DNA of 59,739 bases from a bacterium. Lineage in GTDB: Bacteria; Acidobacteriota; Polarisedimenticolia; Polarisedimenticolales; Polarisedimenticolaceae. Shown here in pieces: positions 18,518-28,868 of this stretch. Within the stretch, counting starts at the first letter, position 1; the number at the start of each line of letters is the position of its first letter. The DNA lies in assembly GCA_024226515.1 (NCBI GenBank), contig JAAELQ010000153.1:1-59739 (forward strand), in the 5' to 3' direction. The notes beneath the pieces were generated by a model. The model did no database searches. It had not been told where the DNA came from and was given only the letters and a program-made list of their open reading frames with translations. The translations under genes were made by a program, and so were the position numbers.

Positions 18518-19582
18518 CTACGCCGCGGCCGGACCCGCGCCCCCGAAATACCGGCGACGGAAGTACAGCGCCACGTTGACCAGCCCGAGCAGCACCGGAA
18601 CCTCGACGAGCGGGCCGATCACGGCCGCGAACGCCACGCCGGATCCGATGCCGAAGACGGCTACGGCCACGGCAATGGCCAGCTCGAAGTTGTTGCTCGC
18701 CGCCGTGAACGACAGCGTCGTCGTCTTGGGGTAGTCCGCCCCGGCCTTGCGACCGAGCCAGAAGCTGACCAGGAACATCACGACGAAGTAGATGACGAGC
18801 GGGGCGGCGATGCGCAGCACGTCGAGCGGGATGCGCACGATCCGGTCGCCCTTGAAACTGAACATCACGAGGATCGTGAACAGCAGCGCGATGAGCGTGA
18901 TCGGGCTGATCTTCGGGATGAACACGCGGTGGTACCAGTCCTTCCCGCGCAGCCGGACGAGCACGAGGCGCGTGATCATCCCCGCCAGAAACGGAATCCC
19001 CAGATAGATGAACACGCTCTCGGCGATCTGTCGCACGCTGACCGGGACCAGACTTCCCTCGAGCCCGAACAGCGGGGGCAGGAACGTGATGAAGAACCAG
19101 GCGTAGACGCTGAAGAACAGCATCTGGAAGATGCTGTTGAAGGCGACGAGCCCCGCGGCGTACTCCGTGTCTCCCTCGGCCAGGTCGTTCCAGACGATGA
19201 CCATCGCGATGCAGCGGGCGAGGCCGATCAGGATCAGGCCGGTCATGTACTCCGGATAACCGCGGAGGAAGACGATCGCCAGCGCGAACATCAGCGCCGG
19301 GCCGATGACCCAGTTCTGCAGCAGCGACAGGCCGAGCACCTTCCGGTTGCGGAAGACGTCGCCCAGCTCTTCGTACTTCACCTTGGCCAGCGGGGGATAC
19401 ATCATCAGGATCAGGCCGACGGCGATCGGGATATTCGTCGTGCCGACCTGGAAGCGCTCGATGAACGACTCGACGCCCGCAACGGAATAGCCGAGGCCCA
19501 CGCCCAGCGCCATGGCCAGGAAGATCCAGAGCGTGAGGTATCGGTCTAGGAAAGACAGTCCTCTGGTGATCGTGTGCTTCAT
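18518..19582 (-). CDS. acr3: Arsenite efflux permease, ACR3 family
   Basis: A 354-residue inner-membrane carrier with about ten hydrophobic helices. ACR3 pumps arsenite (and sometimes antimonite) out of the cell using the membrane potential. Family landmarks include the N-terminal [37 protein letters not shown] with the functionally essential Cys, and [22 protein letters not shown]. The length is usual. Unlike most ars loci there is no arsR, arsC or arsM next to it: the upstream gene is a divergent AAA+ gene, so its regulator must lie elsewhere. Confidence 0.95.
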   Translation of the reverse strand: MKHTITRGLSFLDRYLTLWIFLAMALGVGLGYSVAGVESFIERFQVGTTNIPIAVGLILMMYPPLAKVKYEELGDVFRNRKVLGLSLLQNWVIGPALMFALAIVFLRGYPEYMTGLILIGLARCIAMVIVWNDLAEGDTEYAAGLVAFNSIFQMLFFSVYAWFFITFLPPLFGLEGSLVPVSVRQIAESVFIYLGIPFLAGMITRLVLVRLRGKDWYHRVFIPKISPITLIALLFTILVMFSFKGDRIVRIPLDVLRIAAPLVIYFVVMFLVSFWLGRKAGADYPKTTTLSFTAASNNFELAIAVAVAVFGIGSGVAFAAVIGPLVEVPVLLGLVNVALYFRRRYFGGAGPAAA

Positions 19583-19770
19583 GGGTGCCCCGTCGCTGCG
19601 CTCGCTGCGCTCACAACGTATAGCAGACCGCGCCGAGACCCGCCGCTGACCCGAGGGGCGGTTTTCGCGATGGTGGTGGAGGGGTTGCGCCGGCTCGACG
19701 AGGCGGGAGCGCCGGCGTAGTCGCCGGTTCCGCGTGATATCCTCCGTCGTAGTCCTGCGGGACGGCGGTG

Positions 19771-22700
19771 ATGGAAACCTCGACGCTACTTATCTTTGTC
19801 GGCCTGGCGTTCGCGCTGGGCCTGTGGATCGGTAAGCGGCTGCGGGCCGTGCCCGCGCCGGCCGCTAACGGACCGGCTGCGTCCGCGACGGGGCGTGAGG
19901 ACAAGTCCGCCGAGCTGTACGAGATCGCGCGCGAGCTCGACGGCGTCGTCGACTCGGTCGCGAAGCCGGCCGACCTGCTCGCGCACCCGACGTTCGAGTG
20001 CGGCGTCTGCGTCTTCGTCCGACCGGAGTGGTCCGTGGACGAGTTGCTCGAGTACTACCGGGGCGACAGCATCGTCTTTGCGGCCCTGGCCCTCGAGTCG
20101 CTCTCGCGGCGCAGCGACGACGGACGGGACGTCCGCGATCCGGTCCTCGAGACGATCAACCATTTCGCGCCGTTGACTCGTTTCTTCGCGTTGCGCCTGC
20201 TCGACGCGAAGACCCCCGCGGGCGAGCCGCTGAGCGGGAAGCTGCTGTGCAGGCTCGACGACTCGTGGGAGTGGCCCGTCAACGCGCGGGTGCTGGGCGA
20301 ATTCCTGCGCCGGCGCGTCCAGGGGGGAGAGAAGCTCGCGCTCGGCGGCGCGCTCGAGAGCGTGAAGGACGCCTCCGGCCTGAAGGACCTGCTCGAGCTC
20401 ATGCCCGCCGACGTGCAGAAGCCCTTGCTCGACGAGCTCGCGGCCTGGAGTGGGCGGCGCGTCGACGTGGACCTGTTGAACTCGATCGGCCGCGTCTGGA
20501 TGGCGGACGCCGACCGCGCGGGCGAGCCGGTCATCGAGCACGACGCGATCCTCGAGGATCTGGCCACGGTGGAGGCGACGCTGTTCGAGCCGCCGCTGCG
20601 CTCGGCGGTGCTCGTTGGCGAGCACGGCGTGGGCAAGACGGCGCTGGCGCGGCTGGCCGCCCGGCGTTTCGCCGCCCGCGGCGGGGTGGTCTTCGAGGCG
20701 GGTTTTTCCGAGCTGATCGCCGGCATGGTCTACATCGGTCAGCTCGAGGAGCGCATGCGCGAGCTGCTCGAGGCGCTGGTGGGGCGCAAGATCGTCTGGT
20801 TCGTGCCCGACTTCCACGCGCTGGCGATGGCCGGCCGCCACAAGTACAGCTCGACGAGCGTGCTGGACGTCATGCTGCCCGAGGTCGAGGCGGGACGCAT
20901 CGTCGTGATCGGCGAGACGACGCCCGGCGCTTACGAGCGGCTCGTGCAGTCGAAGCCGCGTGTCAAGACGGCGCTGGAGACGCTGCGCATCCACCCGCTT
21001 CCGGAGTCGGGGACGCGCGCGTTGGTGGACAGCTGGGCCGACGCGCACGCGGGCGGCGAGGCGGGGCTCGGCCACGGCGCGCGCGACGAGGCGCTGCTGC
21101 TCGCGCAGCAGTTCCTGGGGGACCGCGCGGCGCCGGGCAACGTGCTGAAGCTGCTGCAGTTGACGCGGACGCGGCTCGAGACCGAGCGCTCGGGCGAGAC
21201 GCTGCGCATCGGCTCCGAGGACCTGATCGCCACGCTGGCACACCAGACGGGTCTGCCCGGCGCGGTCCTCGACGAACGCCAGGGCCTCGAGCTCGAGGCG
21301 CTCCACGCCTTCTTCGTCGAGCGCGTCAAGGGGCAGCCGGAGGCGGTCGACTGCCTCGTCGAGCGCGTGGCGATGATCAAGGCGGGGCTGACCGACCCGA
21401 AGCGACCGCTCGGCGTGTTCCTGTTCGCCGGACCGACGGGAACCGGCAAGACCGAGATCGCGAAGACGCTGGCGGCGTTCCTCTTCGGCTCGGAGGATCG
21501 CATGCTGCGGCTCGACATGAGCGAACTGCAGACGCCGGAGTCCCTCGACCGCATCATCGGCGGCAGCGACAGCGACGAGCGCGGCGGCGCGCTCGTCGAC
21601 CGGATCCGTAAGCAGCCGTTCGCCGTGGTGCTGCTCGACGAGTTCGAGAAGGCGCACCCCAACGTGTGGGACCTGTTCCTGCAGCTGTTCGACGACGGCC
21701 GCTTGACCGACCGCAGCGGCAGCACGGCCGACTTCCGCAACGCCATCGTGGTGCTGACCTCGAATCTCGGCAGCAAGATCGAGTCCGGCGCGGGGCTCGG
21801 CTTCCAGGACGAGCGCGGCCGCTTCAGCGAGGCGCGCGTGATGCGCGTCGTCGAGAGCGCGTTCCGCAAGGAGTTCCTCAACCGCCTCGACCGCGTCGTC
21901 GTCTTCCGGCCGCTGGGCCGCGACACGATGCGGAGGATCCTGCACAAGGAGCTCGCGGCCGCCTTCCGGCGCCGTGGGCTGCGCAACCGTGCCTGGGCCG
22001 TGGAGTGGGATGCGTCGGCCGTCGAGCTGCTGTTGCGCGCGGGGTTCACCGTCGATCTCGGCGCGCGTCCGCTGCGGCGCGCGATCGAGCAGCGCTTGCT
22101 GGCGCCGCTGTCGAAGACGATCGTCAACCACCAGTACCCGGCGGGGGATCAGTTCCTCTTCGTGCGCGCCGAGGGCGACGAGCTGGTCGTCGACTTCGTC
22201 GACCCGGACGGCGCGGACGCGCACGACGAAAGACCGCCGCCGGTCGCCGACGCCGGAATCCTGCTGGAGCAGATCGCGCTCGAGCCGCGGGGCAGCGCCG
22301 CCGAGGTCGCCGTGCTGCGCGCAGCTCACGGCGAGCTGCGCGGTCTCGTCGACGACGAGCCGTGGCAGGCGCGTAAGCGCGACGGCTTGACGCGCATGCA
22401 GCAGCCGGGCTTCTGGGACTCCTCCGATCGCTTCGACACGCTGGGCGACGTCGAGTACTTCGACCGCATCGAGGCGGGCGTCGCGTCGGCGGGTTCGCTG
22501 ATGGATCGTCTCGCCCCTCCGACCGGGGCGGCCCCCGCGCGCGCCCGCTATCCGCGGAAGATCTTCGGACGCCTCGCCGGCCAGCTCTTCGTGCTGCGTG
22601 CCGCGTGCCGCGAGCCGACCTCCGATCGGCCGCGCGACGCGTTCGTGCAGGTCGAGGCGTGGAGCGACGGCGGGCGCCCGTCGCGCCACGCCGACGAGTT

Positions 22701-23160
22701 CGCGCGCCGCGTCGGCGGCATGTATCGCAAGTGGGCGGGCAAGCGCCGCATGCAGGTCGAGACCCTGCGCGAATGGGGCGGCGACGACCGCGAGGCGTTC
22801 GGCATGCTGCTGTCGGTCTCGGGCTACGCGGCGTTCGCCCTGCTGAGCGCCGAGCACGGCCTGCACGTGATGGAGCTTCCCGACGAGCACGGCCACAACG
22901 CCCGCCGCGCGGCGGTCCGCGTGCGAGTCGCCGGGCAGCCGGCCGCGCCCCCACGGCAGGGCGGCGGCGGCCTCGCGCGCCAGGCGCAGGAGACGATCGG
23001 CGCGCAGGAGGGCAACGTGTCCGTCGTGCGCCGTTACCGCGAGCGTCCCTCGCCGCTGGTGCGCGACACCGCGCGCGGCTGGCGCAGCGGCCACTTCGAG
23101 CGCGTGCTCGACGGCGACTTCGACCTCATCGCGAACATTCGCGGCGGCGACGATCCGTAG
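19771..23160 (+). CDS. Membrane-anchored ClpB-like AAA+ protein fused to a GGQ-less release-factor-like region
   Basis: An N-terminal transmembrane helix (about 4-20) precedes a domain of unknown type (30-255). The first AAA+ module has a good Walker A (GEHGVGKT, about 283) but its Walker B reads VPDFHAL, with Phe where the catalytic Glu is expected. The second module is complete (GPTGTGKTE about 554, [11 protein letters not shown] about 618) and is followed by a Clp small domain ([13 protein letters not shown]). The last 280 residues resemble bacterial RF2: a QQPGFWD helix segment (about 878), a PCRF-like domain (955-1060) and a tail ending [12 protein letters not shown]. The GGQ peptidyl-hydrolysis domain is replaced by a Gly-rich linker. 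The family is a disaggregase/unfoldase; a link to stalled or membrane-bound ribosomes is my inference. About 1,129 residues. Confidence 0.85.
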   Translation: METSTLLIFVGLAFALGLWIGKRLRAVPAPAANGPAASATGREDKSAELYEIARELDGVVDSVAKPADLLAHPTFECGVCVFVRPEWSVDELLEYYRGDSIVFAALALESLSRRSDDGRDVRDPVLETINHFAPLTRFFALRLLDAKTPAGEPLSGKLLCRLDDSWEWPVNARVLGEFLRRRVQGGEKLALGGALESVKDASGLKDLLELMPADVQKPLLDELAAWSGRRVDVDLLNSIGRVWMADADRAGEPVIEHDAILEDLATVEATLFEPPLRSAVLVGEHGVGKTALARLAARRFAARGGVVFEAGFSELIAGMVYIGQLEERMRELLEALVGRKIVWFVPDFHALAMAGRHKYSSTSVLDVMLPEVEAGRIVVIGETTPGAYERLVQSKPRVKTALETLRIHPLPESGTRALVDSWADAHAGGEAGLGHGARDEALLLAQQFLGDRAAPGNVLKLLQLTRTRLETERSGETLRIGSEDLIATLAHQTGLPGAVLDERQGLELEALHAFFVERVKGQPEAVDCLVERVAMIKAGLTDPKRPLGVFLFAGPTGTGKTEIAKTLAAFLFGSEDRMLRLDMSELQTPESLDRIIGGSDSDERGGALVDRIRKQPFAVVLLDEFEKAHPNVWDLFLQLFDDGRLTDRSGSTADFRNAIVVLTSNLGSKIESGAGLGFQDERGRFSEARVMRVVESAFRKEFLNRLDRVVVFRPLGRDTMRRILHKELAAAFRRRGLRNRAWAVEWDASAVELLLRAGFTVDLGARPLRRAIEQRLLAPLSKTIVNHQYPAGDQFLFVRAEGDELVVDFVDPDGADAHDERPPPVADAGILLEQIALEPRGSAAEVAVLRAAHGELRGLVDDEPWQARKRDGLTRMQQPGFWDSSDRFDTLGDVEYFDRIEAGVASAGSLMDRLAPPTGAAPARARYPRKIFGRLAGQLFVLRAACREPTSDRPRDAFVQVEAWSDGGRPSRHADEFARRVGGMYRKWAGKRRMQVETLREWGGDDREAFGMLLSVSGYAAFALLSAEHGLHVMELPDEHGHNARRAAVRVRVAGQPAAPPRQGGGGLARQAQETIGAQEGNVSVVRRYRERPSPLVRDTARGWRSGHFERVLDGDFDLIANIRGGDDP

Positions 23161-23241
23161 CCATCACGGACCGCGACCTCCGATCCCGCCAACAGGTGGG
23201 CCCGGTGACGTTCAGAGGAGATCGCCAGGGTGGGCGTCGGC

Positions 23242-25458
23242 TCAGCGGACCGAGAAGACGGAGACGGCCGGCATGGACTCTCCGTCGTCGCCGTTGGCGT
23301 AGACGCGCTCGAAGCCGGGCAGCGGATCGATCGGCACGCAGCTGGTCATCGGATCCAGCCCGCCCAGCACGTAGTCGCCCTCGTGCGGCGCGTCGACGAA
23401 CGCCTGCGCCTCGTCGTAGGTCTCGAACTGCCGTACGTCGGTGACGACCCGGAACGTGCTGCCGTCGGCGTCCATGCGCTCGGTCCAGCCGATGGCGTAC
23501 GACGACCCGCGCGGCTCGACGACGTCGCCCCCGAACGTGGACAGGCGCGCGACCATCGAGCGGTAGTACGCGGGATAGAACACGATCTGCTGCGAGCGCC
23601 GACCCTGCTCGTCGACGACGAAGTAGGGCTCACGATAGCGTTCGATGTCACGGCCGGCCCAGCGGGCGAGCGCGTCGAATTTGCCGCCGACCCGACTGCC
23701 GTCTTCGGTCAGGTTGCGGTAGGGGAGGTCGTCGTCCACGACGACGTAGCCCGTGTCGAGCCGATCCAGGATCTGCGCCGCCTCGAGCGGATCGTCCGTC
23801 GTGAAGAAGCGCGCGACCTCGCCCGCGCCGCCCTGCGTCGGCAGCGCGTGCACCGGGCGCCGGGCGATGCGCGCGATCCAGTAGCCGTAGTCCCACCAGG
23901 CGAGTACGCCGTACGCCCGCTCGGGGTAGGGAAACCCCCCGCCCCCGGGGACGGGGAATGCACGCACGTACGCGTCCCCGTCATCGAACGGCTCCGGCGT
24001 TTCCTCACGCATCCACTCCAGCGCTTCGATCCACGGCTTGCTCGGGCCGGTCAGCCCGGTCGTCTCGCGAATGCCGGCGATCAGGTTCGGGTCGAGGACG
24101 ATGACGGCGAACGCGACGAGCCCGCCGATCGGCGCCAGCCAGCGGCCCCGACCGCGAGCGTCCTCGGCGCGGATGTAGTTCTCGTAGACGCGACAGCAGA
24201 GGTAACCCAGCAACAGCGCCGCGTTGATCGCGAAGTAGTAGGCGTAACGGTTCTGCGCCAGCGTCAGGACCAGCATGAAGCCGGACCAGACCAGGACCAG
24301 CAACACGCCGGGCCGGGTTCGCCTCAGCTCCGAGACGATCAGCACGCCCAGCGCCAGCGGAATCAGCACGATCCCCGTGGTGAACTCCTGCCACGCGTAG
24401 TCCAGCCGCAACTGGCCGGCGTGGAACAGCAGCGGCGCGACCTCCATCACGTCGCCGCCGCCGCTACGCAGCGGCAGATTGCCCAGCAGCCCCGGCGCGA
24501 GCAGGCGCATCCCGGTCAGACCGATCAGTCCGAGCGCCGACACCGCGATCGCGAAGCTCCGCGACGACAGCTCGCGCTTGCGGAACAACGCCGAGACGCC
24601 GCCCAGTAGCAGGACCGCGGCGAGGCCGACCAGTAGCGCGTCGCGCTGCATGCCCCAGAGGAAATAGCGCCCGCCGAACGGCAGCACCATCGCGAGCGCG
24701 ACGGCGAACGCGGGCCCCGTCGCGGTCAGCAGCGGAAGCGTCGATCGTCCGCGCAGGTGATCGACGACGAACTGCATGCCGGCCCAGGTCGTCAGGATGC
24801 CGACGAGCAACGCTCCTCCGACCCAGCTCAACAGGTAGCAACCCAGGCCGAAGCCGGCGAGCAGCGAGAACAGGAGGCGCCGTCGCGCCCCCGAGTTCGA
24901 AGCGGGATCGTCGGGGCGCGTGGCGTGCAGCAGCGCCAGCACGACGCACGTCGACAGCAGCCCCTCGAGCACGTGGTGGTCGGGCGTGCCGAGCTGGCTG
25001 CGCCACAGGAACTGCCCCGGAAGAACGGCGACGGTGGCCGCGGCGAGCAGCCCCGCGAGTCGGCCGAAGACGAGCCGCCCGATGCCGTAGACCGGCAGGG
25101 GAATCAGGGCGCCGAGCAGTGCAGGGAAGTGCGCCGCCCAGCGGTCTGCCGTCTCCGCGGCCGGCTGGCCCAGCGACATCAGCAGCACGAAGCCCGTCAG
25201 CAGCACGTTGAACAGCGGCGCCACCGGGGGCGATTGTCCCTCGGGGTAGGCCAGGTAGGGGTCGAACCGCGTGACGCTCGGGAAGTGCTGCGACGTGTTG
25301 TCCATCAGTCGCGCGTGGTACCAGGAGTCGGCTCCCTGGAACGCGACGATGCCGTCGCGGAACACGTGCTCGTGTGCAAAGTAGACGCGCAGGAACCAGG
25401 CGCCGGCGACGATGAGAACCAGGGCGACCATCGTCGACATGGCGTGTTTGGTTCTCAA
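23242..25458 (-). CDS. STT3/PglB/AglB-type oligosaccharyltransferase
   Basis: A 738-residue membrane protein with about 12 helices and a C-terminal periplasmic domain. STT3 enzymes transfer a lipid-linked glycan to Asn in N-x-S/T sequons outside the inner membrane. Visible signatures are GADSWYHARL with the metal-binding Asp (about 44), TPDHHV in the second loop (160-162), and the sequon-binding WWDYG motif near residue 518 (AWWDYGYWIAR). TTG at 25458 has AGGAGA nine bases upstream; the ATG six codons later lacks one. No glycosyltransferases or flippase genes are adjacent, so the glycan is made elsewhere. The secreted proteins in this window are plausible substrates. Confidence 0.9.
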   Translation of the reverse strand: MRTKHAMSTMVALVLIVAGAWFLRVYFAHEHVFRDGIVAFQGADSWYHARLMDNTSQHFPSVTRFDPYLAYPEGQSPPVAPLFNVLLTGFVLLMSLGQPAAETADRWAAHFPALLGALIPLPVYGIGRLVFGRLAGLLAAATVAVLPGQFLWRSQLGTPDHHVLEGLLSTCVVLALLHATRPDDPASNSGARRRLLFSLLAGFGLGCYLLSWVGGALLVGILTTWAGMQFVVDHLRGRSTLPLLTATGPAFAVALAMVLPFGGRYFLWGMQRDALLVGLAAVLLLGGVSALFRKRELSSRSFAIAVSALGLIGLTGMRLLAPGLLGNLPLRSGGGDVMEVAPLLFHAGQLRLDYAWQEFTTGIVLIPLALGVLIVSELRRTRPGVLLVLVWSGFMLVLTLAQNRYAYYFAINAALLLGYLCCRVYENYIRAEDARGRGRWLAPIGGLVAFAVIVLDPNLIAGIRETTGLTGPSKPWIEALEWMREETPEPFDDGDAYVRAFPVPGGGGFPYPERAYGVLAWWDYGYWIARIARRPVHALPTQGGAGEVARFFTTDDPLEAAQILDRLDTGYVVVDDDLPYRNLTEDGSRVGGKFDALARWAGRDIERYREPYFVVDEQGRRSQQIVFYPAYYRSMVARLSTFGGDVVEPRGSSYAIGWTERMDADGSTFRVVTDVRQFETYDEAQAFVDAPHEGDYVLGGLDPMTSCVPIDPLPGFERVYANGDDGESMPAVSVFSVR

Positions 25459-25534
25459 GACTTACGGTCTCCTGGGCGCGCTCGGCGGAAGATCAGGCTA
25501 GCATGAGAGGCCACCGACGCCGACGAGGGTTCGA

Positions 25535-26401
25535 TTGACCGGCTTGATGCATTTTCTGGTTCGCCACCGCAAGCTGTCCCTGCTTGCGGTCGTGCTTCAC
25601 GTCCTCGTCTCGACGGTCAGCCACGAGAGCGTCTCGGACCTGGTTCACAAGGTGCGCAATCGCACCTCGCACGACGGCTTCGACAACACGTTGACCGCGA
25701 TCGGTGTTGTCGTCGCCGTGTTGCTGACGGTCACGGTCGTCGCGTCGAAGTACCGTGGAGTCGAGGGCCGCTGGACCCTGGGTTGGGGGTTGACCGTCGT
25801 GGCGCTGCAGGTCGTCGCGTTCCAGACGTTGATGATGTTCAACAGCGAGGCCGCGCACTTCCCGCAGTGGGCGTTGCTGGCGTTGCCCGTCTACGCGCTG
25901 AGCCGGCGCATCTCGGAATCGGTCCTGTGGGTCACGTTGCTGGGTTTCGTCGACGAGGCGTACCAGTTCTTCGCCGACACCAGTCTGTACCTCGACTTCA
26001 ACGACATCCTGCTCAACCTGATCGGTGCCAGCGCCGGCACTCTCGTCGCCTACCTGTCGTTGCGCCGTCGCACCCCTCCGTCTCCCGTCGAGCCGTTCGA
26101 CCTGCGCCGACTCGTCCGTTCGCCGGCGGCGATCGTGGTCTACGTCCTCGTTGCGGTGATGCTCGTCTCGTGGCTCGCCGGTTTCCTCGGCTTCTACCTC
26201 AGCCCGTCGGGCGACGACGCGCCGCTCGTCCTCAGCCGTTCCGGGGCGCCGGATCGCATCTGGTATCCGACCGACTGGGGCAAGCAGTTCCACGTCGTCC
26301 GCCCCTGGGAGTCTCTGCTCTGGATCGCGCTTCTCGTCGGCCTCCAGGCGCTCGTCGAGTCCCGCCTGAGTCCTGCTTCACCGATGCCGCAGAGACCGTG
26401 A
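25535..26401 (+). CDS. VanZ-like integral membrane protein
   Basis: 288 residues with about six to seven transmembrane helices. The central motif DEAYQFF followed by YLDFNDILLNLIGASAGTL follows the VanZ pattern (acidic-x-x-Q, then D-x-x-x-N-x-x-G). VanZ-like proteins are linked to envelope or lipid-carrier functions and glycopeptide tolerance, but their chemistry is unsettled. TTG 25535 has GACGAGGG seven bases upstream; ATG 25547 is the alternative. It is divergent from the oligosaccharyltransferase gene, sharing a 76-bp intergenic region. Confidence 0.72.
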   Translation: MTGLMHFLVRHRKLSLLAVVLHVLVSTVSHESVSDLVHKVRNRTSHDGFDNTLTAIGVVVAVLLTVTVVASKYRGVEGRWTLGWGLTVVALQVVAFQTLMMFNSEAAHFPQWALLALPVYALSRRISESVLWVTLLGFVDEAYQFFADTSLYLDFNDILLNLIGASAGTLVAYLSLRRRTPPSPVEPFDLRRLVRSPAAIVVYVLVAVMLVSWLAGFLGFYLSPSGDDAPLVLSRSGAPDRIWYPTDWGKQFHVVRPWESLLWIALLVGLQALVESRLSPASPMPQRP

Positions 26402-26459
26402 TCGTCGCTCGCCGAAACGGCGGTTCGGGCGGATACTCGGGTTAGCGGAGGATCGAGAC

Positions 26460-28769
26460 GTGTGGAGCGCTCGCGCAATTGCCGCGGTCGTCTTGCTGGG
26501 CTGGTTGCCCTGTGCGGCGCAGCCGCTCGAGACTACGGGCCCACTCTCCGAACGGGCGAAGGTGCGGGTGCGGACGGTGAGCCTGCGGATCGAGCCGAAG
26601 AGGCACCTCGGGCCGGGTGCTCGTGCCGAGCCCGGGGCGTGCCGTGAGTTCGGGCTCGACGCGCTGGCGCTGAAGTTGCGTGGCCGGCCGCTGGCGTCCG
26701 AGCAGTTGGTCGAGTTGAAGCGTGCGCGGAGTCCGACGATCCACGCGCTGCTGATCGATACCAGCGGCAGCATGATCGGGCGGGTGGATCGGACGAAGCT
26801 GGCGGCTACGCGGTACGTGGAGATGTTGGATCCGGCCTACGAGTCGGCGACGGTGATGACGTTCGACGAGAGTGTGTTGCTCGTCGAGGGCGTGACGAAC
26901 GATCGCGTGGCGCTGGCCGACGCCGTGGAACGGTTGCAGCTGGGCGGGTACACGTCGATGAACGACGGACTGGTGTTTGCGATCCGCGAGCTGGACTCGT
27001 ATCGCGAGCGGCCGGTGCTGTTGCTGCTGACCGACGGATGGGACACGTCGAGCCTGTACGAGCAATCGGACGTGCGTGAACTGGCCGCGAGCCGGCCGGA
27101 CCTGTCGGTGTTCGTCATCGGGATCGAGTTGCCTCCGCTGGAGGCGGGTGGGGGGAAGATCAAGCGTTTCCTGCAGAACCTGGCGCGCAACACGAACGGG
27201 GAGTTCTTCGACGTGCCGGTCGCGGGCAAGCTGGAGCAGACGTTCGCACGCATTCGCGAGATGCTGAGCAACGAGGCGACGCTGACGTTCGTTGACCCGA
27301 ACCCCGAGGCCGAGCTCGGCAACGTGAAGGTGCGCTCGACCGATCCGAATTGCCGGGTCACGGTGTTCCGGCATGACGCAGAGCCGCCCGAGAATCCCGC
27401 CCGCGTGCCACTGGCCGAATCGCGGGCCGGGCTGCCGCAGCGACTGGAGCTGCCGCCCGACGACCTGTACCTGCGCCGGACGTTCGGGCCGCTCCCGTTG
27501 ACGGCGGACCCGGACTGTGGCGACCACGCGAGCGGGCTCGACGAGCTGTGGTTCGTCGAGACGGAGCCCTCGCGGCTGCGCGGCTGCGCGCTCGACGTGA
27601 CGCAGGAGTCGGGCATGCTCTACGAGCCGATGGAGATCGGGCACGGGGAGATCAACGGCTACCTGGGCCTGAAGATCCGTCCGTTCGAGATCCCGCTTCC
27701 GCCGCCCCGCGAGCTGCCGACCGATCCGAGCCGTGCGATGGACCGTCTGGCGCGGCAGGCGCTGCGTCTGGCGGCCGACGAGATCGAGGGAGATCCGCGC
27801 AAGCGCCCGAGAGAGTGGCACGCGCGGCCGTACCACGATCAGCTCGCGCTGCAGAGCGGCCGCGTGTTTCTCGACCTGCGTCCCCGGCTGGCGCATGCGA
27901 TGTACCGCAAGGCGGACTATCGCGACTGGGTGCGCGCGCGCCTTCGCGAGGAGGCGGGGCGAGAGCTGGAAGCGCTGGCGGCGGCCTACCGCGCGTCCGC
28001 GCCGGGCATCGACGAGGCGTCGATTGCCGAGGCGCTGCGCACATCCGAGGAGGGGCGCGCGATCCGACGCCACGCGGAGACTCCGTCCGAGGTCGATCTG
28101 CAGCGCTACCTGACGGCCTGGCTCGGCGACATCTCGGCCTTCGAGCTGTTCGTCCGCTGGGAGGGAAGAGCCACCGACGGGCTGACCGCCGCGGCGCCGC
28201 AAGGGGAGTTCGCGGCGCGCTGGGATGCGCTGCGCCGCTTGCTGTTCGTGCCGTCCTACGCGCGCGTGCTGACGATTCTCGACCCGTCCTACGACCCCGA
28301 GGCAAGGCGCATCGGCTTCTGGCGCGTGGTGTTGCCGCGGCCGAGCTGGTTTCTTCCGCGCGTCCAGGGACCGAGGCATCGCCCGGACTACGCCCACCTG
28401 CCGCTGGACCTCGTGCCCGAGCGGCCCTACGCCTACGAGCTGGCGCGCGACCTGTTCGAGAGCGTGCCTCGGCTGTCGGACCATCTCCGGCGCCGCGGCT
28501 ACCGCGCGCAAACTCCGACCTACGAGCTGACCTCGAAGCCGAGGCACCAGGATCCGCGATCCGGGTATCGCAAGTTCCGCGTGACCCTCGTGTGGAATGC
28601 GCCGGAGCCCGAGCCGTCGACGCTGCGGATCGAGGCCGAGCTCGAGCGGCCGCGCGGGGAGGGGCCCCACGTCGTACTGTCGCAGGAGATCCGTGTCGAG
28701 GCCGACCCCGAGCTCGAGGCGCTGCTGCCCCTCGAGCTGGTTACGGAAGCGTCATCTCGGGCCGAATGA
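26460..28769 (+). CDS. Secreted VWA-domain protein (VWFA-related, acidobacterial type)
   Basis: GTG at 26460 follows GCGGAGGA at 8-nt spacing and begins a signal peptide (ARAIAAVVLLGWLPCAAQ). A von Willebrand A domain spans about 95-290 with an intact metal site (DTSGSM, a later TSMND, and TDGWD). This resembles the VWFA-related proteins common in Acidobacteriota. The C-terminal 450 residues are unassigned, Arg/Glu-rich and partly helical. A metal-dependent protein-binding role in the periplasm or at the surface is likely. It is probably transcribed on its own. Confidence 0.85.
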   Translation: MWSARAIAAVVLLGWLPCAAQPLETTGPLSERAKVRVRTVSLRIEPKRHLGPGARAEPGACREFGLDALALKLRGRPLASEQLVELKRARSPTIHALLIDTSGSMIGRVDRTKLAATRYVEMLDPAYESATVMTFDESVLLVEGVTNDRVALADAVERLQLGGYTSMNDGLVFAIRELDSYRERPVLLLLTDGWDTSSLYEQSDVRELAASRPDLSVFVIGIELPPLEAGGGKIKRFLQNLARNTNGEFFDVPVAGKLEQTFARIREMLSNEATLTFVDPNPEAELGNVKVRSTDPNCRVTVFRHDAEPPENPARVPLAESRAGLPQRLELPPDDLYLRRTFGPLPLTADPDCGDHASGLDELWFVETEPSRLRGCALDVTQESGMLYEPMEIGHGEINGYLGLKIRPFEIPLPPPRELPTDPSRAMDRLARQALRLAADEIEGDPRKRPREWHARPYHDQLALQSGRVFLDLRPRLAHAMYRKADYRDWVRARLREEAGRELEALAAAYRASAPGIDEASIAEALRTSEEGRAIRRHAETPSEVDLQRYLTAWLGDISAFELFVRWEGRATDGLTAAAPQGEFAARWDALRRLLFVPSYARVLTILDPSYDPEARRIGFWRVVLPRPSWFLPRVQGPRHRPDYAHLPLDLVPERPYAYELARDLFESVPRLSDHLRRRGYRAQTPTYELTSKPRHQDPRSGYRKFRVTLVWNAPEPEPSTLRIEAELERPRGEGPHVVLSQEIRVEADPELEALLPLELVTEASSRAE

Positions 28770-28807
28770 CTCCCGCTCAGCTTGGGGGAGCCACCCGCCG
28801 GTCCCGG

Positions 28808-28816
28808 TGGTATAAG
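28808..28816 (+). promoter_or_regulatory. Possible extended -10 promoter
   Basis: TGGTATAAG fits an extended -10 element (TG-n-TATAAG), about 50 bp before the start codon of the dockerin-containing protease gene. No well-spaced -35 is visible, as is common for extended -10 promoters. Confidence 0.4.
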
Positions 28817-28868
28817 TAAATGATGGGATCCGCCCCGTTCCAGGGGCGCATCACGGGTCGGAGAACGC

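Noticed and set aside
18518..19582. An arsenic resistance operon.
   Set aside because: Only the ACR3 pump is present; no arsR, arsC, arsM or arsA gene lies on either side.
19786..23094. A 1,102-codon open frame antisense to the ClpB-like gene.
   Set aside because: The sense strand carries Walker motifs and an RF2-like region. The antisense product is low-complexity and is an artefact of high GC.
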